64,000 nucleotides of DNA from AP-15 sp963787425 (GCA_963787425.1 CAWBCV010000001.1:1240001-1304000); one strand, 5' to 3'; shown: positions 44,405 to 54,337, counted from the first letter of the stretch. Made by a program: numbers and translations. The notes: generated by a model not told the origin, from the sequence alone.

Positions 44405-46101
44405 CTATTTTTGAAAGCGCTTCGCTCGCCAGCCTTCTGCCTTGACAGGAAGACTTTCTGCCCAGTCCGGCAACCGCCACATGATCTCCTCAAACTCGCT
44501 GATACTGCCGAAACCCTCTGGCACCTCGGCGACCACTTGGTCGTGAACGCTGAGCACGATCGGATATCCGCCTGCCTCAAGGTTCAACATGGCGTTGGAG
44601 AGCAGGTCTCGGCAGAAGCCCGACACCGCATTCTCAACCCACCTGCCTCCATACCCGTCCTGCAGGCGCCATTTATGCTGTTCATCCTGACAGTAAAAGC
44701 TAACACCCTCCTGCTGAGCCGGTTTGCCATCGCCGATCTCCCAAGGCATCGCTCGCTCCCGTAAATGGGGTTGGTAATACCAAAGAAGCCGACTGCTGGG
44801 CAGTCTCCTAACCAGCCAATCGCCCCATTTTGCGAAGGCTATGCGGCCGCGCGCGCACCGGACTGGGCGATCTTCATTGCGGACCGCCTCAATCGCCGCA
44901 TCTTCGAGCTCTCCCCAAAGGTTCCGGATTTCCGGGTTCATCTCACGATAGATCTGGACCGCTCTCCGAATCAGGTCGTCGGTGACAGATACGCCCTGTT
45001 TCTCGCAAGTTTCTTTGAATGTCTTGCCGCCCATTTGATAGCCGAGACCTAGCACCGCAGCTTTGCTCAACTGCCGCTCGGGACCTGTCTTGCTAAAGCT
45101 TTCCGCCGGCGCCCCATATATCTGGGCTGCCATATCCAGGTATGGGTCTTCACCGCGCGCAAAGAGATCGAGCATCCGATCGGCACCAGCAAGCCACGCC
45201 ACTCCCCGGGCTTCGATGGCATTGTAGTCGGCGGGCGATCAGATCATGCCCGGGAGCAGCGATCAGCAAAGGTCTCAAGCACGCGCTGATGATCTCGAGC
45301 CCTTGAGCCGGCATCAACCGACCAATGTCCCCGATTGTCCAGCCAAGACCAATTAGCTCAAGTGCGCAATTGATATCGGACGAGGTGAAGTTCCTTGGCG
45401 GCCTTGGCAGGTTCTGCAGTTGGGCGCCCTTCCCTGACCACCGGCCCGTTCTCCCGGCGCCCCTGTAAACGAGGCTGTCACGCAAGCGCCCATCGCTGCT
45501 CGTCCGATTGATGAAAGCGTCAAGTTTTGTCGTGCTGGTCTTAGCCGCCTCAGCACGTATCTCGAGAGCGCGCTGGCACTTATCCGGTAGATCGCGCTGC
45601 CGCAGAAGAGATCTGATTTCTTCCTTGCCAAGCTTGTTGCTCCCGGCGCCTCCGGGGCGTCACACCATTGGACCTGAGCCAATCGAGCAATTTGACGATC
45701 TGCGTAGCGGAACCGACCGCGCCTTCGGTGATATTGGTCAGCTGGACATCGAGCTCTTTCAGCCTGTCCTCGACGATACGATGCGCTATGCGCGCAAGAT
45801 CTATGTCGATCGACATCCCTCGCTCATTGATGCGCTGATCGAGGAGCCAGATCTGCCGCTCGAAGGCCGGCAGAGGCTGTAGCTTTGCGAGCAGCTTGCG
45901 TGCTGTCTCGAGCGCGTGGATGCAGTAATCGGTGCCGCCCGCGACAATCTCGCGCTCTTCGAGCCAAACGAGCTCCGTCCGGCACCGCGGGTCCTTGTTG
46001 CAGAGACAGTTGGGGGACGCCGGCCGCTGGGCCACGCCAGCGCCGCACAGAGCGCAAGGGATTTCGCGGATGACCCGAGGCGCCCCTAACTGCCGAATCA
46101 A
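44405..46101 (-). pseudogene. Phage-type family A DNA polymerase, truncated and frameshifted
   Basis: C-terminal 265 residues are clean: WLAGADRMLDLFARGEDPYL (after motif A, DYNAIEARGV in the neighbouring frame near 45215), KAAVLGLGYQMGGKTFKETC (motif B) and SVHDQVVAEVPEGF (motif C). Upstream pieces RGAGRTGRWSGKGAQLQNLP and ERQIWLLDQRINERGMSIDI are in other frames, giving at least three shifts between 45200 and 45680. The 3'-5' exonuclease part is missing; the frame opens at 46101, just beside the IS1380-type element. Remnant of a prophage or phage-like island. Confidence 0.78.
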
Positions 46102-46129
46102 CTGGTTGTCAAGCAGACCCCATTCACCC

Positions 46130-47664
46130 TAATCCTCGGCTATCGTTTTGGGATTCGGCTGGTTTTGCCGAGAAGTCATTGATTCTGCTTTTGTTCTGTC
46201 GAGATGGTAAGTTTCACCGCGGGGTGCGGGAGAGGGGAATGACGGACCGGTTGGATTTTGAGATTGATGTCGAGCTCGAAACCGGGCTGATCACCGGGCA
46301 TGCGGGGGTTCCCGGATTGATCGAGGCGTTTCGTCAGACTGGGACAGCGGCGGTGATCGAGCGGGAGATCAGGCTGAAGAGCCGCAAGCGAGGTCTGAGC
46401 GCCTCGGAAATGGTGGAAAGTCTGTTGGCAATGTGGGCGGCGGGCGGTGAACGAGCGGAGGATCTCGATCAGTTTCGCCAGGACCAGGCGCTGGTGCTGC
46501 TCTTGGGTCACGATCTGCCGGCGGCGCAGACCGCGCGCGACTTGTTGGCGCAATTCCATGGTGAGGACCTGCCGCTATTGCAGGAGGGCAAATCGAGCGT
46601 GCCCACTGAGTTGGCGCCGCTGTTGGGTTTGAAGGCCAACGCCGAGCTCGTCCTCGATCTGCAGTGTCGCCATCCGGTGAAGACGGCGACCCTGGACATC
46701 GACGCCACCGTGATCGCTTGCGACAAACGCGCCGCCAAGCGGGCCTATGACGGCAATCGCGGCTATCAGCCGGTACTGGCGCTGTGGGCCGAACAGGACG
46801 TGATCGTTGTCGACGAGTTCCGCGACGGCAATGTCCCGGCCGGATCGGGCAACCGTCGGGTGGTCGAGAAGGCGATCGCCGCGCTGCCCGGCGGCCTCGA
46901 CAAGATCTACCTGCGCGGCGACAGCGCGCTTTACGAGCACGATCTGATGCGCTGGCTCGACGAGCAGGCGATCGGCTACGCGATCTCCGCCGATATGAGC
47001 CCGCAGCTGGCCGAATGCATTTCCAGGCTGCCGCAGGATCACTGGAAACCCGACCAAGAAGAAACCGGCGCGATCCGCGAGTGGGCCGAGGTCAACTATC
47101 TGCCGAGCGACGCGGTCTGGCGCAAGGATGCCGTTTCGCCGCGCCGCTATCTCGCCATCCGCATCCGCCCGCGCCAGGGCGAGCTGTTACGCGACGGCAA
47201 CCGGGTCCGCCACTTGTGCATTGTCACCAACCGCTCCGACCCGGAAGGCGGCTGTGGCCTCGATTTGATCCGCTGGCACCGACAGAAGGCCGGTACCATC
47301 GAACACGCCCATGACGTGCTGGTGAACGAACTCGCTGGCGCCGCGCTGCCCAGTCAGAAATTCGGCGCCAATGCCGCTTGGCTGCGGCTCAACACGATCC
47401 TCTACAACCTGCTCTCTGCCTATAAGCGCGTCGGCCTACCCGAGGAATTGCACGCCGCAAGACCCAAACGGCTACGCTTTCTGTTGCTCAATACCGTTGG
47501 AAAGGTCGTCCGCCATGCCCGCGAGATCCTATTGCGCTGCACCAAGGAGATCGCTCGAGCCCTCGCTGGCCCGCCGCGAACCCGCTTCGCCCTCAAACGC
47601 CCCGCGTTAGCCGGGGTTTGAGGAGGCGCGCGTGGAACGGAGAATACGATAATCCCGCGATTGT
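46130..47664 (+). mobile_element. IS1380-type insertion sequence
   Basis: About 1.53 kb around one transposase gene. Candidate ends share an imperfect inverted pattern: AATCCTCGG-CTATCGTTTT on the left (about 46131) and the complement of AATACGATAATCCCGCGATT on the right (ending about 47664), roughly 14 of 20 positions. No target duplication was identified, so the exact limits are uncertain. It lies against the truncated end of the polymerase gene and may have caused the truncation. Confidence 0.6.
46239..47621 (+). CDS. IS1380-family transposase
   Basis: 460 aa from MTDRLDFEIDVELETGLITG, start at 46239 behind AGAGGGGA. DDE-type: first Asp in TLDIDATVIACDKRAAKRAY, second in KIYLRGDSALYEHDLMRWLD, and the Glu in GTIEHAHDVLVNELAG, with HRQKAGTIEHAHD matching the Y(2)R(3)E(6)K-like signature region of this family. 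Full length and uninterrupted, so the element may be active. Confidence 0.88.
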   Translation: MTDRLDFEIDVELETGLITGHAGVPGLIEAFRQTGTAAVIEREIRLKSRKRGLSASEMVESLLAMWAAGGERAEDLDQFRQDQALVLLLGHDLPAAQTARDLLAQFHGEDLPLLQEGKSSVPTELAPLLGLKANAELVLDLQCRHPVKTATLDIDATVIACDKRAAKRAYDGNRGYQPVLALWAEQDVIVVDEFRDGNVPAGSGNRRVVEKAIAALPGGLDKIYLRGDSALYEHDLMRWLDEQAIGYAISADMSPQLAECISRLPQDHWKPDQEETGAIREWAEVNYLPSDAVWRKDAVSPRRYLAIRIRPRQGELLRDGNRVRHLCIVTNRSDPEGGCGLDLIRWHRQKAGTIEHAHDVLVNELAGAALPSQKFGANAAWLRLNTILYNLLSAYKRVGLPEELHAARPKRLRFLLLNTVGKVVRHAREILLRCTKEIARALAGPPRTRFALKRPALAGV

Positions 47665-47881
47665 CAGACATTCGGCATCCGTGCCGGGATGCCTGTTTCA
47701 CTTCGACCTTTTTCCAGCGGGCTGTCGCCCTCGAGGTCTCCTTCTTCGAAGCCGCTTATACCGACCGGGCCTGACACGGACATCTTCGACCGCGGACTGC
47801 GAAGGAGCCGGTGAACCAAAATTAACAGCTACCGCGCCAATATCTCGTCGAGAGTAGCACGCTGGTGGCACGAGAGATGGG

Positions 47882-48094
47882 ATGAGATTTTTGGCGCAGC
47901 CTGAATGGGTGCTATTAAACGGCCAACCGGTCGATTTTATTGGGGCCTTTGCCCTGATGGATGACAAGCTGCGCGCAGAGCTGCAAACGGAGTTGGCGCC
48001 CTGTTCGACGCAGGCGTTTATGGACGCCTATGCGGCGGCGCATCGTGTGAAGTTCGGGGAGGATTTTGGCATCGTCACCTCCCAGTCCCGATAA
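47882..48094 (+). CDS. Small phage/plasmid-type protein
   Basis: 70 aa: MRFLAQPEWVLLNGQPVDFI, FALMDDKLRAELQTELAPCS, TQAFMDAYAAAHRVKFGEDF. The TQ.F.DAY...H..KFGE.F pattern recalls a small-protein family common in phages and mobile islands. No named function; fits the phage-derived character of 43-48 kb. Confidence 0.6.
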   Translation: MRFLAQPEWVLLNGQPVDFIGAFALMDDKLRAELQTELAPCSTQAFMDAYAAAHRVKFGEDFGIVTSQSR

Positions 48095-48982
48095 GGCCCG
48101 CAGCTGTCGAACTGCTGCTGAGGGCATGCGGGCGGAACCGAAGGGCTTGGATCGAACCTGGCTGCCCGCACCCGCGACGGCGGCTCGATGGCCGCAGACG
48201 ATTCCGGGAGCGGTCATTTCGAGCAACTTGAGCTCAGCGGCGCCTTCAACGAACTCGACGCCAATCCCGACGTCATCGAGGGGACCCGCCCGAAAGTGGA
48301 CGTGAGAAGGCCAGAGGCACTGCCCGGGTTTGAGCCGGCCGCACTCAGCGATTTACCCGCCTACATCACCTGAAGATTACGGCATCCCATTTCTGACACC
48401 GCGGCGGCAGACCCCAGCAGCGGCGGGTTTTCGTCTCTGCCGTCGCGCGCGAGCGCGCGCCTAGGCTAAAAAATAGTGGCCTTGCCGTCTTCGGGCCCCA
48501 TTTCCCCATCAGCTCCGCATCGCAGGAGCTGAACCCGGTGATATTGCCGCCGGGTCGCGCGAGGCTCTGAACAAAGCCGGACCCGACGGGATCGGGGATA
48601 AATACGTGAACGGCGTGCGTTCGATCCGCCCCAGCTCCTGGAGTGCGAGGTCGAGCTGGTTCTAGCGGCGGTAGGCCGCGAGTTTTCTCAACATGACGGA
48701 CGGCGCCACGATGCCGGCCTTCAGCGACGAGCGCCTTATCGATGCGGCCGGTGCGGTTGTTGCGGATCGGCCGGAACAGCGGCCCTTGCTCGTCGTCACC
48801 GTGGCCAGCCGCCTCGAGGTAGTCGTGGATGCGCCCCCTACCCCTCCCACGGAGCCTTCTGCCGGAGTTGAGCGCTGGATCGGGAGCATCAAGCTGTATC
48901 GGCTTTGGCTCAAGCGCCGGTCGTCATGCTTGTAACCATCTCTTGGCGCTTATGGGCTGCAAGAGGCTCCCCCGCGTTCCGG
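48095..48982. other. Region with only doubtful frames
   Basis: Two short plus-strand frames (48188-48373, acidic, ending LSDLPAYIT; and 48693-48935, MTDGATMPAFSDERLIDAAG) have passable composition but no recognised family or strong ribosome site. A run of CG dinucleotides (GCGCGCGAGCGCGCGC) occurs near 48443. Probably debris. Confidence 0.35.
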
Positions 48983-49095
48983 TCAGCCGAACACGACGTC
49001 CTGCAACAGCATCACGAAGAGCCCGAGCGTGAGGCCAGTCGTTGCCTCGTTCGCGCAGCCGTTCTTGTGTGCGCCCGGGATGATCTCATGCCCGA
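48983..49095 (-). pseudogene. Possible ZIP-type metal transporter, C-terminal remnant
   Basis: About 36 codons read VGHEIIPGAHKNGCANEATT, GLTLGLFVMLLQDVVFG before the stop, resembling the last helices of ZIP transporters (SHEIIPESHR..., final GF.MM.LD). The N-terminal portion is absent. Tentative. Confidence 0.4.
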
Positions 49096-49274
49096 CCGCC
49101 CTCTTGCCAGGGCGACAGGCGCCCATCATTTTCCGGATTGCCCGCGATTGCGAGGCCGATCACACCGCTGCGGCAGTTGGGAAACGGCACGCGGCTGATT
49201 ATTGTATGCTTGTATGCTTCAGTGCGCCCGCACGGAGGCTGACGGCTCGGCTCCATGCAAAGGAGACCACATCC

Positions 49275-50939
49275 ATGACGATCGATGTAGCGACCGGCAT
49301 TAGCCGCATTCTCAAGCAGGAGGGTGTGGGTTGGGTTTCAACCTTCCCTGTCTGCCGGGTGAACAACGCGCTCGGCCGGGAAGGGGTGCCGATGCTGATG
49401 ATGCGCGACGACCGCTACGCCGTCGCGGTCGCCGACGCGTTCTCGCGCATCACCGCGGGCTCACGGATCGGGGTGTGCACCTTCCAAGGGGGCGTCAATG
49501 CCGCCGGCATGCAGTACGCCTACGCTGGAATGGCGCAGGCCTATGAGGATGGCTCGCCCGTTCTGTGCATCACCGATGGCGTGCCGGCCGGCAGCTCGGG
49601 CAACAGCCAGTACGATGTCGCATCGGCCATGAAGACCGTGTCGAAGTGGTTCGGCTATCTCGACAAGCCCGAGCGCACGCCTGAGCTCATGCGCCGCGCC
49701 TTCACCATGCTGCGCAGCGGCAGACCGGGCCCCGTGATCCTGGCTATTCCCAATGCCACGGCCACATACGACGAGACCGCCGACCCCTATCGTCCCGTGA
49801 AGGGCTGGAAATCGGCGCCGGACCCGGCGGATGTGCGCGCTGCAGTTGACCAGCTCCTGGGAGCCCGTAACCCGCTGATCTACGCCGGCGAGGGGGTCAT
49901 CTACGCGGGCGCCTCGGAAGACCTGAAAGCGCTGGCGGAGCTCGTGAATGTGCCGGTGATCACGACTCTCAAGGCCAAAGGGGCGTTCCCGGAGAACCAT
50001 CCGCTGTTTGTCGGCGTGCGCGGCGATCAGGTGGCACACTACCTGAACAAAAGCGACCTCATCCTCGCCGTAGGCTCGAGCCTGTCGCCGGGCCGCTTCA
50101 GCCACGCCATTCCTGATGCGGCGAAGAAGACCATCATCCACTGCAACGTCGACGAGCTGCACATCAACAAGATGTATCCCACGGCGCACGCGGTGATCGG
50201 CGATGCGCGCTTGACCTTGCAGGCGCTCCGCCAGGAAGTGTCCGACCGCACGTCCGGTGCCGGACGGACGGCGGATAATGTGGCGGCGGAAGTGAGGGCG
50301 GCACGCGACGAGGCACTCGCCAGATACAGGCAGGTCATGGCCTCCGACGAGAAGCCGATCAACCCCTATCGGGTGTACGGCGATCTCATGGAGGTGCTGG
50401 ATCTGCGCAATTCGTTCGTGACGCACGAATCCGGCAACACGCGCGACCAGCTGAGCACCGTCTTCGACACGCTCATCCCGCGCGGTTTTCTGGGCTGGGG
50501 CAATGTCTCCACGCTTGGCTTCAGCCTGGCTGCTGCCATTGCCGCCAAGAAGGCGTTTCCGGACAGGGCATCCGTGGCGGTGACCGGCGAGGCGGGCCTT
50601 GGCTACATGCTCGGCAACCTTGAGGTTCTGCTGCGCGAGAAACTCGGGATCACGGTCGTGCACATCAGCAATGGCGGCTTTGCGGGCTATGGACCCGGCT
50701 TCTGGGGGCCGGGACACGATCCCTTCACCCACCAGGTGCTGGGGCCCGACGAGGTGGATATGTCGAAGGTGATCGGCGCCCTCGGCTTTCACACCGAGCG
50801 GGTGAGCGAGCCAGCCGAGGTCATCCCGGCCCTGCGACGGGCGCTCGACGTCAATACGTCAGGCCGCCCGGCCTATATCGAGTTCATCTGCTGCCAGTAC
50901 CCCGTCTACGGCCAGTGGGTTGGACGGAGCGCGGAGTGA
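49275..50939 (+). CDS. Thiamine-diphosphate-dependent enzyme
   Basis: 554 aa, ATG at 49275 behind AAAGGAGA. Acetolactate-synthase-like three-domain layout: Pyr domain (GITRILK-type start, VCTFQGGVNAAGMQYAYAGM), central domain (GPVILAIPNATATYD, NPLIYAGEGVIYAGASEDLK, ILAVGSSLSPGRFS) and PP domain with GEAGLGYMLGNLEVLLREKL...ISNGGFAGYGPG as the ThDP/Mg motif. At the position of the ThDP-activating Glu it seems to carry Asp (MMRDDRYAVAVADAF), by eye only. First gene of an operon with DUF35 and thiolase proteins, so it may act on a 2-oxo acid or acyl-CoA intermediate. Confidence 0.85.
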   Translation: MTIDVATGISRILKQEGVGWVSTFPVCRVNNALGREGVPMLMMRDDRYAVAVADAFSRITAGSRIGVCTFQGGVNAAGMQYAYAGMAQAYEDGSPVLCITDGVPAGSSGNSQYDVASAMKTVSKWFGYLDKPERTPELMRRAFTMLRSGRPGPVILAIPNATATYDETADPYRPVKGWKSAPDPADVRAAVDQLLGARNPLIYAGEGVIYAGASEDLKALAELVNVPVITTLKAKGAFPENHPLFVGVRGDQVAHYLNKSDLILAVGSSLSPGRFSHAIPDAAKKTIIHCNVDELHINKMYPTAHAVIGDARLTLQALRQEVSDRTSGAGRTADNVAAEVRAARDEALARYRQVMASDEKPINPYRVYGDLMEVLDLRNSFVTHESGNTRDQLSTVFDTLIPRGFLGWGNVSTLGFSLAAAIAAKKAFPDRASVAVTGEAGLGYMLGNLEVLLREKLGITVVHISNGGFAGYGPGFWGPGHDPFTHQVLGPDEVDMSKVIGALGFHTERVSEPAEVIPALRRALDVNTSGRPAYIEFICCQYPVYGQWVGRSAE

Positions 50940-50943
50940 AACG

Positions 50944-51354
50944 ATGCCGAAGCTGATCCCCGTCCCCGACGCTTTGAGCAAGCCCTTCTGGGACGCCGTC
51001 AATCAAAGGCGGCTCGTCTTGCAGCACTGCGCTGCCTGCGACAGGCTGCAATACCCGCCGCAGCAGGCCTGCCAGGTCTGCAACTCGGCCGCCGGCCTGA
51101 CGTGGAAAGAGGTCGCGGGCAGAGGCCATATCGCGACCTACATCGTGATCGAGGATGGCCGCCTCAACCGGCGCATGCCCGATCAGCCCTATAACCTGGC
51201 AATGGTGACGCTGGACGCGGACCCGCGGGTCAATTTCTATTCCAATCTCCCGGGCACCCCGCCCTACAACGTGCCCGTGGGCGCCGCCGTCGCGGTGACG
51301 TTCGAGGAGGTGGCCCCAGGCCAGCTCATCCACGAGTGGCGGGTCGTCGCCTAG
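50944..51354 (+). CDS. Zn-ribbon OB-fold protein (DUF35 family)
   Basis: 136 aa, starts 4 bp after the ThDP enzyme. N-terminal helix and Zn ribbon (CAAC...CQVC), then an OB fold (WKEVAGRGHIATYIVIEDGR, YNLAMVTLDADPRVNFYSNL, VGAAVAVTFEEV). DUF35 proteins pair with thiolase-like subunits (benzoylsuccinyl-CoA thiolase, steroid side-chain aldolases) and bind the CoA substrate; the next gene is such a thiolase. Confidence 0.88.
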   Translation: MPKLIPVPDALSKPFWDAVNQRRLVLQHCAACDRLQYPPQQACQVCNSAAGLTWKEVAGRGHIATYIVIEDGRLNRRMPDQPYNLAMVTLDADPRVNFYSNLPGTPPYNVPVGAAVAVTFEEVAPGQLIHEWRVVA

Positions 51355-51382
51355 AGGGTGCACAGATCTTGCTATCGATTGC

Positions 51383-51512
51383 CCCTCTCCGCCCTTCAGG
51401 GGGGAGAGGGAGGGGCCCATCGCGGAGCGATGGGAGGGTGAGGTGGGTGCCGGCCGCGCGCTCTGGAATCCCCACCTCACCCTGCCCTCTCCGCCCCCAG
51501 GGGCGGAGAGGG
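51383..51512. repeat. Composite palindromic intergenic repeat (REP/BIME-like)
   Basis: Four hairpins in 130 bp: CCCTCTCC...GGAGAGGG (51383-51410), CCCATCGC-GGA-GCGATGGG (51416-51434), a 13-bp pair AGGGTGAGGTGGG/complement (51435-51447, 51471-51483), and a 13-bp stem CCCTCTCCGCCCC-CA-complement (51485-51512). Symmetric order. It separates the DUF35 gene from the thiolase gene inside the operon and may modulate downstream expression. Confidence 0.75.
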
Positions 51513-51546
51513 AGAAAAGTCCAGAGCATAGAGGAAAGGGGGAGCC

Positions 51547-52864
51547 ATGACCGCGCCAGAGGGGTATCAGTGGCGGCGAGACAAGGACGGGCTCGGCGTA
51601 TGGGAGCACCGCGGCAAGGTCGCGGTGGCTGGTGTCGGACATTCGCCGGTCGACCGTCGCTGGGACGGCGTCTCGATGGACAAGACGCTGGGCGCCTACT
51701 CCATCCTGGCCTGCCAGAAGGCGATGGACGAGGCAGGCGTGACGCCGGATCAGATCGACGGCGTCATCTGCTGCGACAGCCATATTGCAGGCGGCAGCGG
51801 CGGCTCCGCGTCGCAGTGGGCGCCACGGCCCTACTTCGCCCCGCCCTACGATTCGGAGTGGGGGCTCACTCTGGTCAACGCGCAGTGGCTCATCGAGCAG
51901 ATGGGGCTGACCAACGTCAAATTTGCTCCGACCGGAGTGCCGACCATCAGCGAAATGGTGGGCATGGCAGCACAGGCCGTGGGTGACGGCCTGTTGCCAC
52001 ACCTGTCTCGTCATCTACCCGACAGGCAATCTCGAAGGCCGCTATCGTCGCGGTGGCGAGAACGCCGACGACTACGCCCGCGGCGCCCGCCAATGGACGG
52101 CACCCTGGGGCAATCACGGCGGCAACGATTTCATCAACATCTTCCCGCACGGTCAGTACTGCCTGAAATACGGCGGCAAGCACGACGACCTCGCCCCCTT
52201 CGTCGTCAACCAGCACCGCAACGGGCTGCTGACGCCGTGGGGGTACAATGCCACCCACAAGGTGCCGCAGCTCACCATCGAGGATTACGTCAATTCGCGC
52301 TACGTCCTGAACCCGCTCAGGCTCTGGGACTGCGACCGGCCGGTCAATGCATCGGCCGCGTATCTCTTCACGACTGCCGAGCGCGCCCGCGACATGCGGC
52401 AGTCGCCGGTCTATGTGCTCAATCACTCACAGCACAACTTCAGGCAGCGCACCACACAGGCCGATTTGGACGAGATCGAGGACTGGACCGACCGCGCCGC
52501 CAGGAGAATGTACGAGGGTGCCGGGCTTGGGCCCGAGGACGTCGATATATTCAATCCTTACGACGGCTATGCACCGATGGCGCAGTTCTTCCTGGAGGCC
52601 TTCCAGTGGCACGGCGTCAAACGCGGCGATGCCTTCGCGTTCTACGCGGGCGATATCAGGGTCGAGGGACCGCACCCGTTCTGCTCGAGCGGCGGCAATC
52701 TGGGGAACGGGCGCACCCGCACGGCCATGTACACCGACAGCATCGAGCAGCTCCGCGGCACGGCCGGCGCACGGCAGGTCAGGGTTCGGGCAGAGACTGC
52801 GCTGGCGGCATTCACCACGCCAAGCAGTGGCGGCTGGATCATGTTCGGCAAATCCCCGAGCTGA
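51547..52864 (+). pseudogene. Thiolase-family protein, one frameshift
   Basis: About 438 codons. MTAPEGYQWRRDKDGLGVWE, then KVAVAGVGHSPVDRRW, LGAYSILACQKAMDEAGVTP and QIDGVICCDSHI form the first thiolase half; a slip near 51990 is followed by CLVIYPTGNLEGRYRRGGEN, PWGYNATHKVPQLTIEDYVN, DVDIFNPYDGYAPMAQFFLE, DIRVEGPHPFCSSGGNLGNG and AALAAFTTPSSGGWIMFGK at the end. This is the non-decarboxylating/lipid-transfer type that works with DUF35 partners. Its last 490 bp occur again three times downstream (54416, 55815, 57818). Confidence 0.82.
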
Positions 52865-53550
52865 CGGGTAGTGACTCACTTTGAAGTCTGGGCCGCAAGC
52901 CAGATTTTCTCGGTTATGGATCAGTCTCACCGAATTTGGCAGAGCAACGGCTCGGCAGCCCATGCGGCCCGGTCGTGGAACCGCCGGGTGGGGCCGATAG
53001 CATTGCCGGACCGCCCTTCGCAAACGGACGCCCTCGGCCCCTCCTGGCTGTTTCTGCAGCGAAATAACTGCCAAACCCACAATTGCTGTATAAATACGAG
53101 GACCGCTACCCCATGCTCAGAATCCTGGCCCGCCGGTCCTTCCACGACCAATGTTGTCACCTGTTCCACCTGTTTTAGCAGGTGTAGATCAGGCTCGGCT
53201 CCCTGACAGGTCGAAGGATCTGGGCGGGCCCGACGAGCGCGATAATCGGCCATGCTCACGCGATAGCTCCCGAAATCATTGGTGACCGCCGACAGTAGCA
53301 TGTTTTTGCTAATAAGTCAATAAATACTCATGTTATTATGGCACTGGTCCGGCCTTCTTGTCCAAACATTTGATGTTGGACAGATGTTCTCAAGCGGCAT
53401 GCAGGGTGGGGATCGCCTCGATTTCCGCGGCCCGCTCCCTTCAGGTGAGCTCGGCATAGCCGTTCAATCCTCATTCGAACTGTGGCGTTTGGCCACCGTA
53501 TCCGGGCTCACCTTTACTTTTGGAGACCACGACCTTATTTTGGCCCTCCC
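52865..53550. other. Region without recognisable gene
   Basis: Nearly 690 bp after the thiolase gene. Frames on either strand are short and lack domain character. Base composition is lower in GC around 53060-53340 (for example AATAAGTCAATAAATACTCATG near 53311). Possibly inserted debris. Confidence 0.4.
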
Positions 53551-53955
53551 ATGCCGATGACCGCCGTCACCAATGTCCCCGCGGACACGCCTCTAGCCGA
53601 CGAGCTGGCGGACGAGGACCTAGTCGAGATGGCGAACCTCCCGGAGGAGGATACCGGGATCTCCGGGACGATCTTCGTCTCGACACGCATGGGCAGGCAC
53701 GGGCCGCGCGTGAAGTACTTCGATGGCCGGGCGGGGGAAGCGCAGCCGAGCTGCTCGGTGACGATCGCCGACCCGCCACGGGTGGTGGCGAACAGCCTGC
53801 CGGACCACGTCGTCAGACAGCGCGCGCCGCTGGTCTCCGCGTGGGTCGCTCTCAACCGTGACGCGCTGCTGCAGTTCTGGAACGAGGGGGCGAGCTGGAC
53901 GCGCGCTGAGGTCTCCCGCTTCCTTGACGGGTTGAAGCGCCTGAAAGAGCGCTGA
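53551..53955 (+). CDS. Conserved small protein of unknown function
   Basis: 134 aa: MPMTAVTNVPADTPLADELA, then DTGISGTIFVSTRMGRHGPR, VKYFDGRAGEAQPSCSVTIA, DPPRVVANSLPDHVVRQRAP, LVSAWVALNRDALLQFWNEG. The strands GTIFVSTRMGRHGPRVKYF and a C-terminal helix suggest a compact fold. Its 3' end abuts a truncated PemK-like toxin on the other strand. No function assigned. Confidence 0.65.
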   Translation: MPMTAVTNVPADTPLADELADEDLVEMANLPEEDTGISGTIFVSTRMGRHGPRVKYFDGRAGEAQPSCSVTIADPPRVVANSLPDHVVRQRAPLVSAWVALNRDALLQFWNEGASWTRAEVSRFLDGLKRLKER

Positions 53956-53961
53956 TCTCCC

Positions 53962-54081
53962 CAAACCGTCCCCTTTCTCGCCTTCCTCGCGCCCCGCCAG
54001 GTGCTCGCTGTCCCACAACTCGCTGTGCCACAAATAGCTATAGCGGATGACAAGGCCCGGAACGGGCGCGGGCAGCGGCAC
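53962..54081 (-). pseudogene. PemK/MazF-like toxin, N-terminal stub
   Basis: GTG start at 54081: VPLPAPVPGLVIRYSYLWHS, then HLAGREEGEKG, matching the opening of PemK-type plasmid-maintenance toxins (VPGLVIRY-YLW-REE). Homology ends after about 40 codons at the junction with the plus-strand gene 53551-53955. Lies 7 bp downstream of its antitoxin gene. Confidence 0.6.
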
Positions 54082-54088
54082 GCGCGAG

Positions 54089-54337
54089 CTATTTCAGCTC
54101 GGCGTCGAGGGCGGCGAATTCGTCCGGCACCTTGGCGTTGCGCACGCCTTCGATCCACTCCTCGGGAAGCTCCTCGGTAAGCCCGACGCGTCGATCGCGC
54201 CGTTTGAGGCGTGCATATTCCTCGGCCGACAACACCACGAGTTCATCGCGGCCGTCCGGGGTGGTGATCGTCACCGGCTCGCGGCGGGCGCGATCTGCCA
54301 AGGCTCGAAAGCCTTGTTAGAGCTCGGCTTCGGTCAT
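54089..54337 (-). pseudogene. Phd/YefM-like antitoxin with in-frame stop
   Basis: From ATG at 54337: MTEAEL, then TAA, then QGFRALADRARREPVTITTP, VVLSAEEYARLKRRDRRVGL and EEWIEGVRNAKVPDEFAALD to the stop. The pattern is that of a type II antitoxin (N-terminal DNA binding, C-terminal toxin-binding tail). Apart from the nonsense codon (or a restart at a TTG near 54301) it is complete. Its toxin partner is truncated, so the pair is dead. Confidence 0.65.

Noticed and set aside
46130..47664. Exact terminal inverted repeats and target duplication for the IS1380-type element
   Set aside because: Only an imperfect match (about 14 of 20) was seen and no matching flanks, so the boundaries are left approximate.
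48188..48935. Two short plus-strand frames as genes
   Set aside because: No convincing ribosome site, family or conserved motif; left as doubtful within the region entry.
49461..50792. 443-codon minus-strand frame opposite the ThDP enzyme
   Set aside because: Shadow frame; the plus strand gives a complete ThDP fold.
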